Positions 57,401 to 64,000 of a stretch of 64,000 nucleotides of DNA are shown here, one piece after another. Source of the stretch: Heterotrichella gracilis (taxonomy: Eukaryota > Sar > Xanthophyceae > Tribonematales > Xanthonemataceae). Location of the stretch: contig JAULBX010030707.1 of assembly GCA_032358255.1 (NCBI GenBank), positions 1 through 64,000 on the forward strand, written 5' to 3'. The position numbers were made by a program, and so were the translations under genes. Numbering within the stretch: position 1 is the stretch's first letter; the number at the start of each line of letters is the position of its first letter. A model generated the notes under the pieces. It ran no database searches. It had not been told where the DNA came from and saw nothing but the letters and a program-made list of their open reading frames with translations.

Positions 57401-60400
57401 GTTCGCTTTGTGACCGAAGCGTTCAAGAAGCTGCGGCCAGGGGTGCCCCTCCGGGGCCTGCACGGCAAGATGAGCCAGTACAAGAGGATGAAGGTGGGTG
57501 GTGGTGGTGGTGGTGGCGGCGGCGGCGGTGGTGGTGTAAGGAGGGATATGCGTGTGATGGGATGCCGCCTGGAGAGGGGGGTGGGGGGAGGAACGTGCGG
57601 CGGTGTGTACAGGTCTTGAAGTTGTTTTGCACGGGAATGTGAGCCAGTACAAGAGCACGTGCAGCGGTGATATGAAGCCAGCACAAGATGCATAAAGATG
57701 GTGCCACTGCGTGAATCTCATCATCAGAGTGCATCACGCATACTCATTGCAGTGGGAGGCCCCTTTTCAGTGGGGCGCTGCCTGCCCAGGTGGCAGCGCC
57801 CCCGCCCACCTCGCTGCCACATTACTTCCAAGGAAAGTTGACCCGGCTGCGCTCCCCCTACGCGGCTAGCTCTGGTTGACCGTGGGACATGCACTGTTTT
57901 GCATCCACATGCACTGTTTCGCATGCACATGCACTGGTTGACCGTGGAACATGCAGTTTTCCAAAAGTATGTGCACTGCTTTGCATGCACATGCACTGTT
58001 TCGAATGCACCTGCAGTGGTCCGCATGCACATGCACTGTTCCAAATGCATGTGCACTGTTTCGCATGCACGTGCACAGGTTGGAAAGCTTCTGGGTGGCC
58101 AACTATCCACTCCCCAGCCTCTGGGCACTTTTGTATCATACCTAGGTGCACTTTTGTAACACAACTGTGAACCCGCCACGTCCGCTGCAGGCTCTTGAGT
58201 AATGGCTGCCAGTTGTCCCTTGTTGGATGCATCGCACGCGGGGCATCCATGTAATCACAACCTTAAACCCCCCTACCTGCTCTCCAGGTGTTTTACGAGT
58301 ACTGCGAGGCCAAGTCAATGGTGCTGATTGCAACCGATGTGGCTGCCCGGGGGCTGGACTTCCCCACGGTGGACTGGGTGGTGCAGGCTGACTGTCCCGA
58401 GGACGTGGCTGCGTACATTCACAGGGTGGGGCGGACAGCGCGCTTTGTGGCAGGTGGGTGGGTTGAAGGATTGTAGGTGGATTTGACTGGTAGACCGGGA
58501 GGAATAAGGATGAATGATATGCGAGGGATGGTTGCAACAGTGGAAATTGGGATGTGGGTGAAAATGAGTGTAAACTTTGCTTCGTAAATGAGGTCCTATT
58601 GGTTCGTAGGCAAGGTTGTACCTTTCCCATTGGGGGTGTTTAGCATGAGAATTGTACCTGTCCCCCCTGCCCTCCATTGTTGTCCTGCCACCCACCGCCC
58701 ACACCACCAAACCCCACCACCACCCACCAGGCGGCAAGGCCCTGCTCATGCTGCTGCCCAGCGAGCGCGAGGGCGCCCTGGCCCAGCTGGAAGCTGCGCA
58801 TGTGCCCCTGAAGCAGATCCGGCTCAACCCCGAGAAGACGCAGCCGGTCACCCCCGCCCTGCAGGCGCTCCTGTCAAAGAGCACGGACCTCAAGGTGGGT
58901 TTAAGGTTTAGGGTTTAGGGTCTAGGCGCTGCTGTCAAAGAGCACTGATCTCAAGTTGGGTTAGGGTTTAGGGCTTAAGAGTTTAAGGTTTGGGCGCTGC
59001 TGGTTTGGTTTTACGTGCTGCTGTCAAAGACCACTAGTCTCAAGGTGGGTTTAGGGTTTAGGGTTCAGGCGCTGCTGGTTAGGGTTTAGGCGCTGCTGTC
59101 AAAGAGCACTTACCTCAAGGTGGCTTCAGGGTTTAGGGCTGAATAGTTTAGGGTTGATAGCTTCTGTTTAAAGTTAGGCGCTGCTGGCAAAGAGCACTGG
59201 CTTCAAGGCAAGTGGTGGGTGGTTGGGTGTTTGGCAGGTAGGGCGGGGACAAAGCATAAGTTATCACCTGCCACCCGGTGTAAATCTGACAACATTAAAG
59301 GTGATGTCCCTCATCCCCCAACCTCTGTTCCAACCCCCTTTCCACCCACTCCCACTGCCCCCATCCCCGCTCCCCCTCACACTCCCCACACAAACCCCAC
59401 CTCCCCATCCCACTGCAGGACATGGCGCAGGCCGCGGTGGTGTCCTACCTGCGCTCATACTTCCTGCAGCCCAACCGAGGCGTGTTTGACGTCACAAAGC
59501 TGCCAGCGGCTGACTTTGCAATGGCGCTGGGGCTGCCCACGGCGCCGCGGCTGAGGTAGGCGTTAGGGTTTCTGGGTTTTAGGGTTTAGGGTGTGTAGGA
59601 GGCAGCAGGACGCATGGTAGCGTATGCACTTAACCCGTGGCTTGCATGGGCGCGGTGGCGGTGGTAGTGCAGTGGTGATGGCGGTGGTGATGGTGGGGTG
59701 GTGGTGCGGGGTGCAAGTGGCACGCATGGGTACGGTGGTGGTGATACGGTGGTGGCAAGGGGGTTGGGGTCCATTTGAATGTGTGAGCACAGGGCAGCGC
59801 ATATCACGCCCACCAAGTGTTTGTGCGGGGGTGTGACCAACCGTGTTTGCCCTTGTGTGCAGGTTCCTGCGCAAGGTGGGGAAGAAGAGGGAGGAAGTCA
59901 TCGTGGGAGGGGAGGGAACCCAGTCAGCACCCCAGCCCAACCCAGACATGCAGCAGGGCAATGGTGCCCCCCCGGAAGCTCCTTCCCCGTCTCAAATCCC
60001 AGCAAAGCAGCCACAGAGCCCCAGCGCAGAGCCATCTGGGAGGGGGATCGCAGCTGGGGATTCCGATGACGATGATTTCCTGGTTGTGAAGAAACGGAAT
60101 GCGCTGGATGTGGAGCTCCCTGATGAGACATTGGGGATCGGCGGGGAGGATGAGAATCCCAAGAAGAAGAAGCGAAAGAAGATGCGGATTGTTGCTGGCA
60201 AGGGGAGCGGCACTAGGGTTTTGTTTGATGAGGAGGGTAATGCGCAGGACCCGCTGGAGGCGCTGGCAGCCAATGAGCTGGGAGACAGGTGCGGGAAGGG
60301 GAAACAGCGTGAAATGTCAATGTCAATGTTAATGATTTGGTTACATGCGTTCCGCCATTTGCAGTCGAGATCTGCAGCCAGCCCAATTTGCCTTGCGCCA

Positions 60401-61596
60401 AAATAGCCAATTTTAGAAACTTGCAGATGATTGGTAGAAGCTTGCTGTTTGAAAAGACTGATTGCTGTTCTAGCTGTATTGCTGACATGAGATGCATGTA
60501 TTTAACTAGCCAATGACCCCCGCAGGCGGCCTCAAGGGGAGGACGAGCAGGGTGCGCAGGCAGGAACGGCGGAGGAGCGCTACCAAGCCGTGCGCCAGGC
60601 AATTGCGGCGCGCGACCGCCAGGACCGACTGGCACAGGCGGAGCAGCGGAGAAAGGTGCGTGGAAAATGTGTCTCGTGTTTACTGGTACCTTTGGTGCCT
60701 CCTGTAATTTTTGTACCCTTGATCGTGTAGTATAAATTGCAATGTAGTTGCTTTTCCGTAAAACCGCATGGCAAGAAAAAAGCATGCTATACAATCATTG
60801 CATCACAATGTATACAAATAAACATGGGACAGGCATTCGGCGCGAAGAAGGCCAGGTGCCGGACCCTGGCAACCAATAATCTGAAAGAAATGTAGTATAA
60901 AAGGCTTGTATACGGTAATGTAAAATAGTCTTATATAAGTGTTATTTCCTTTCCTTCCAGGCGCGTGGTGAGAAGAAGGCCCGGCGCCGGGCACAAGCTG
61001 AAGCGGAGGGAGAAGAAGAGGGTGGCTATGGGATGGCGGTGCTGGGTGGGGCCAGTGGGAGCGATGATGGTGGCGGGAGTGGGAGCGAGGGCATGGGCGG
61101 GGGATACAGCAGCGGGGAAGAGGAGGGCGATGGGGTGAGTGGTTTGCCTGGAGTGCTGTAATTGCGCAGCACACCAGATACGTTGTTTTACGTGCTCTGA
61201 CGTTCAGCCTACGTCATGTAGACGCTCGGTATTGTACAGGCGATGGTGAACATGGTCACATGTGTTGACATCAGATCGCCTGGTGAATCGGGTGACATGG
61301 TTGTTGATGGAGGGAGGGTCAGCTCTACCTCTTGAACCCCCTGGCAGTGTTTCGTGCGATGCCTCTGATCCGCCCCGCACCCCCCCCATGTGCAGGCACC
61401 CGCCCTCCCCGAGCCCTCCCACATGGACATGCAGCTCAAGCACAAGGGGGCTGCGCGGGCCGCACCCACCCCGCCACCGCAGCCTGGGGCCAGGCGCGGG
61501 GGCGGGGGTGGGGGTGGGGGTGGTGTGGACGTTGGCGCCATGTCGCTGCAGCAGCAGGAGCAGCTGGCGCTGAAGCTGCTGGCGCGCAGGCACTGA
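54424..61596 (+). CDS. DBP4/DDX10 DEAD-box RNA helicase (18S rRNA processing)
   Basis: Thirteen exons (54424-54750, 55354-55543, 56009-56091, 56291-56509, 56890-56994, 57401-57493, 58288-58453, 58731-58894, 59419-59555, 59863-60288, 60526-60655, 60961-61134, 61396-61596) join in phase to 804 residues. Helicase motifs in order: Q motif with Q79 in [20 protein letters not shown] (95-103), Ia [15 protein letters not shown], Ib [15 protein letters not shown] (205-208), III SAT (235-237), [19 protein letters not shown] and [10 protein letters not shown]. The post-core [18 protein letters not shown] and the long basic/acidic tail with [27 protein letters not shown] and a late Gly run are typical of DBP4/DDX10. 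It is a nucleolar ATPase that releases U14/snR41 snoRNAs from pre-rRNA during small-subunit assembly. Nearly every intron carries copies of its flanking exon edges. Confidence 0.93.
55024..55640 (+). repeat. Echoes around DBP4 exon 2
   Basis: 55024-55112 copies the exon start (ACCAGGTGGTAAAACAGCTGTACCGCCGCAAGTGGG.CCG against 55347-55440). 55227-55258 copies CATCTCCTCACC.AG.TGGTTGAGAAGCTGTAC from 55339-55370. After the exon, 55600-55640 copies the exon end GGGGGCAAGGAC.TGAAGGAGGA...GTCAACGGTG from 55505-55546. A CCCTAAACCCTAA run (about 55282-55294) and a CCCTAAACCCT run (about 55328-55338) separate the second copy from the true exon. Confidence 0.8.
56676..57119 (+). repeat. Echoes of DBP4 exon 4 and exon 5 ends
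   Basis: 56676-56720 repeats the end of exon 4 (GGACGCAGCTGCACCCACGC...CTGCAGCAGGTG at about 56472-56512). 57076-57119 repeats the end of exon 5 (AAGACACTGGTGTTCATGTCAACGTGCAAGCAGGTGCGCTG at 56963-57002) with only a few changes, followed by a shorter partial copy at about 57141-57158. Confidence 0.85.
57494..57540 (+). repeat. (GGT)n/(GGC)n microsatellite at a splice donor
   Basis: Directly after DBP4 exon 6 the donor runs into GGTGGT and GGCGGC triplets. Farther on, 57638-57661 repeats the exon end GAGCCAGTACAAGAG. Confidence 0.8.
57872..58080 (+). repeat. Minisatellite, unit about 20-22 bp (CATGCACTG core)
   Basis: About nine degenerate copies of GCATGCACATGCACTGTTTC, interrupted by two copies of TGGTTGACCGTGG.ACATGCA, fill an intron segment between DBP4 exons 6 and 7. 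The palindromic GCATGC core recurs in each unit. Confidence 0.85.
58925..59212 (+). repeat. Four tandem echoes of DBP4 exon 8 end with telomere-like linkers
   Basis: The exon end GGCGCTCCTGTCAAAGAGCACGGACCTCAAGGTGGG (58865-58900) recurs at 58926-58960, 59014-59048, 59090-59123 and 59178-59212. Between the exon and each copy, and between copies, lie runs such as TTTAAGGTTTAGGGTTTAGG. Period is about 60-90 bp and donor-like GGTGGG is kept in some copies. Confidence 0.9.
60831..60866 (+). repeat. Echo of DBP4 exon 12 start
   Basis: GGCGCGAAGAAGGCCAGGTG..GGACC lies about 125 bp upstream of the exon start at 60961, which reads GCGCGTGGTGAGAAGAAGGC then CCGGCGCCGGGCAC. The copy keeps the AAGAAGGCC core. 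Confidence 0.5.
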
Positions 61597-61710
61597 TTCG
61601 CATGGTTCGCAGGCACTGTTTCGCGTGGCGTGCAGGCACTGATTCGTGTGGCGCTGCAGCTGCTGGCACCACCACTGGCGCTGGTTTGTGTGGGGCTGGT
61701 TGGTGTTGCA
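61597..61710 (+). repeat. Tandem echoes of the DBP4 gene end
   Basis: The coding end GCGCGCAGGCACTGATTCGC (spanning the stop at 61594-61596) is repeated as TTCGCAGGCACTGTTTCGCG, then GTGCAGGCACTGATTCGTG, followed by a copy of GCTGCAGCTGCTGGC and CACACAGGCACTAG (about 61710-61722). Confidence 0.75.
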
Positions 61711-62024
61711 CACAGGCACTAGTTGGTTTGGCTCTTTGGCGATGGCGCAGGCCTTGCGGGGATTTGTGCCATGTGGCACTGACTCAATTAGTGCGGCAGC
61801 TGCTGGCTACCACTGCAGAACCCAACGATGATGGGGGACGCGGCGGGGGGCTTGCTCACGGGGTTATGATACAGTGCATTTGGGTGGAAAGAAACAGTGG
61901 ATTGGGAGGAGGCAAAGTGAAGCGGTCAACAAAGGGCAAACAGTTGAAGGTCCCTGCCAGGTTTCGTTTTGAGTTCAATTGATATATCGTCAAGCCAGAT
62001 GCTGGGGAAAGTGCACTTTCCACC

Positions 62025-62029
62025 TGTAA
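62025..62029 (+). terminator. Candidate TGTAA polyadenylation signal for DBP4
   Basis: TGTAA lies about 430 bp past the DBP4 stop codon. Only the motif and position support it. Confidence 0.3.
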
Positions 62030-62078
62030 TTATGCCCAACACTTGATCGCTGTCCGGTTGGCCAGTACTAGCAACATC

Positions 62079-62222
62079 CATGCGCATGGGGTACCCAAAT
62101 CTGAACGTTCATGCACATAGGAATACCCAACAATGGACACCCATGCGCATAGGGATACGCAAATCTGAACATTCATGCGCATAGGAATACCCAACAATGG
62201 ACACCCATGCGCATAGGGATAC
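62079..62222 (+). repeat. Tandem repeat, about 32-bp unit, 4.5 copies
   Basis: Units start with CATGCGCATAGGGATAC and alternate between two versions (one continuing CAAATCTGAAC, one CAACAATGGACACC), so the array is also a 64-bp higher-order repeat. Copies differ by only a few bases. Confidence 0.9.
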
Positions 62223-62684
62223 AGTACTGTTAGTGGCGAATGACGTCATGGAAAGTGGACCAACCTGTGGATGAGCGTGTTACGATTAACTCAGTGACCT
62301 CCTTTGCCTTTGCAGCAGTTGGGGACACCCTTCAGAAACCTTGTGGGTTTGAAGTTCTGCAAAATAATTAAATGCATTAAAATTAAACAGAACGATTTCG
62401 ATTTCAGTTCCGTGCAAAATAGGTTTGAAACTATTCGAAGGCGGCCAACTTCGACTCGAGTCAGTATTGGGCGGATGTTGTAACCCATCTGAGGCGACAG
62501 CTGTGCACCCTTCACTCTTGTATTGACCCGTTTGAAGCAAGGCAAGTGTACTAGCAGCGTAAGACTACCTGCGGTAGCACCCACCGGCTTGCCATCGTTT
62601 CAGTTCGATCTTGATTAGGAGTACAAGGGCCTTGGCGCCAGTTTAGCAGATTTACTGACTGGATTGGGGTGTGTTTCGGGGACG

Positions 62685-64000
62685 ATGGAGGACGTAGGTG
62701 CTGCCACTGTTGCCGTTGATCAACCCGTGGCCGGGGTTACTGAGGAGGTGCCAGTGACTCACGAAGATGAACAGTCCCTAGCAGTGGGTCATGACCAGCC
62801 TGATGCAGGAGCACAGCCAGGGCAGGATGTGTCTATGGAGCAGTCAGCAGCAGCAGTTGATCAAGAAGGTGAGGCTGGGAAACTGTCCAGATGGGCTTGA
62901 GTAGGGACCCAGAATCCGATGGCTGACCCGGATGGTGTGTGAAATTGCAGTGGCTGTTCAACAACCAGAGGAGCCCCCACCAAACCCACTGCTCTCCAAG
63001 TTTGAAGAGCTTTCGGAGAAGGTTGCAGCAAACAGCCGAGACTTCACCTCCTGGACGCAGTTGATAACAACAGCTGAAAAGCTGGTGAGCATGGCCCACG
63101 CATGCATAAGCCGAGCATCACTCCCATGCGCTTGGCAAGCCCCACTGTTGTGTGCCCACAACCCTTCAGTGAGCAATTACGAAGAATCATATTCCTCCAT
63201 TGCCATTTTCAACGGTTATGTAGTCTGGGATCCTGTGCATGCATGCCGCTGACAGCGGGTGTGTTGGCCAGGATGACCTGGACAAGCTGCACACAGTCTT
63301 TGATGGGTTCCTGGTGGAGTTCCCGCTGTGCTACGGGTACTGGAAGAAGTACGCGGACGCAGAGAACCGCCATGGCAACCAGGAGGCTGCGCAGGCTGTG
63401 TTTGAGCGGGGGGTGACTGCCGTCCCCAACAGCGTGGACCTGTGGGGCCACTACTGCACCTTTGCGCAGACCAACGGCAGCCAGCCAGAGGGGGTGTTCA
63501 AGTACGGCCATTTCCTACCGCTTGAGGTCATCATAGGGCGCCATGAACACAGTCACATGCAGGTTTCAGATTCACCACCAGTGGCCACACGCCATGGGAT
63601 GCATTCGCCGCCAGTGGCCACATGCCGTGCACTCCTGCTTTTACACTCTGCACACACAGTTAAGGGCATTAGCATTTTCGTGCTGCCTGAGTGCCACCGC
63701 GCGCGTGCAGGTTGTTTGAGCGGGCAGTTGCTGCAGCGGGGTCCGACTACCTAGCACACAGCCTGTGGGACAAGTACATCCAGTACCAGTCGTCTCTGGG
63801 CTTGTACCCAGACGTGGTGGAGCTGTACGGCAGGATCTTCAACATACCCTTGAAAGAGCTGGACCGCTACTACAACAGGTACTCCTTGCACCCATATGGC
63901 ATGCCACAATCAAACCCTCGGCAGGGGTATACTAATTACCCCGATGATGAAGCCCTCTCCAAGGGTATACTAGTCAGTTTAGGAAGTACAGTCCTGCCCT
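62685..64000 (+). CDS. PRP39: Pre-mRNA-processing factor 39 (PRP39), HAT-repeat U1 snRNP protein, 3' partial
   Basis: Exons 62685-62868 and 62951-63084 join in phase to a third beginning at 63272; another exon covers 63711-63878 and the gene runs off the window. After an acidic Gln-rich N-terminus (about 60 residues) come HAT repeats: LLSKFEELSEKVAANSRDFT, SWTQLITTAEKL, DLDKLHTVFDGFLVEFPLCY with GYWKKYADAE, then AAQAVFERGVTAVPNSVDLW, and LFERAVAAAGSDYLAHSLW with DKYIQYQ and VVELYGRIFNIPLKELDRYY. These match PRP39, a U1 snRNP component acting in 5' splice-site recognition. The junction between the exon ending near 63500 and the one at 63711 could not be resolved with a canonical donor; a microexon or non-GT donor is likely there. 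Confidence 0.87.

Larger units (their letters stand above)
61711..62684. other. Region between DBP4 and PRP39
   Basis: No exon is supported. It contains a candidate TGTAA polyadenylation signal (62025-62029), the tandem repeat at 62079-62222 and the PRP39 promoter. Confidence 0.45.

Noticed and set aside
57872-58080. CRISPR-like array
   Set aside because: Units are degenerate and contiguous without unique spacers, in a eukaryotic intron; it is a minisatellite.
58925-59212. Alternative duplicated exons of DBP4
   Set aside because: The copies cover only the exon's last 35 bp, lack acceptors and carry frame-breaking changes, so they are echoes rather than exons.

Overview
The window is nuclear DNA from a eukaryote with short exons, GT-AG introns and densely packed genes on both strands. 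I infer a green alga (Chlorophyta). The reasons are the GC-rich exons, the many scattered plant-type TTTAGGG/CCCTAAA telomere-like repeats, a plant-style F-box/LysM protein, a plant-mitochondrial-type uL13, and a few TGTAA motifs downstream of stop codons. The species cannot be named from the sequence alone. Gene models were assembled by hand: splice sites were accepted only when the reading frame stayed open and phases matched across exons.

Layout. 126-4243 (+): C-terminal part of a CPSF_A/SF3B3/DDB1-family beta-propeller protein, with a tRNA-derived SINE in its first visible intron. 4793-7591 (+): PKA-like AGC kinase, convergent with 7874-9752 (-): tRNA(Ile)-lysidine synthase TilS. 10373-14886 (-): a 711-residue protein with signal peptide, EF-hand, SAM, fibronectin III, transmembrane helix and a FYVE-like zinc finger, which is a STIM-like luminal layout in a plant-lineage genome. 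15564-18385 (+): F-box/LysM protein. 19974-22675 (-): NIPA-type magnesium transporter. 24107-30525 (+): protein with two Tudor-like modules. 31972-33309 (-): cyclin-box protein. 35036-36133 (+): unknown Ser-rich protein. 37103-38427 (-): eIF6. 39078-40416 (+): mitochondrial uL13. 41480-44138 (-): translin. 44815-53178 (+): full-length ABCB transporter of 20 exons. 54424-61596 (+): DBP4/DDX10 RNA helicase. 62685 to the window end (+): PRP39, partial.

Several genes share a theme without forming an operon. eIF6, mitochondrial uL13, DBP4 and TilS serve ribosome assembly or translation. PRP39, and possibly the CPSF_A protein, serve mRNA processing, and translin acts in small-RNA/tRNA processing. 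eIF6 and uL13m are divergent across about 650 bp and may share a promoter.

The two most unusual signals are the EF-SAM-FN3-TM-FYVE-like protein and a genome-wide habit of 'exon echoes'. Echoes are decayed copies of exon edges lying in the adjoining intron or just past the gene, often joined by TTTAGGG-like linkers. Echoes occur in at least six genes here and reach three to four copies in tandem in the DBP4 and Tudor genes.
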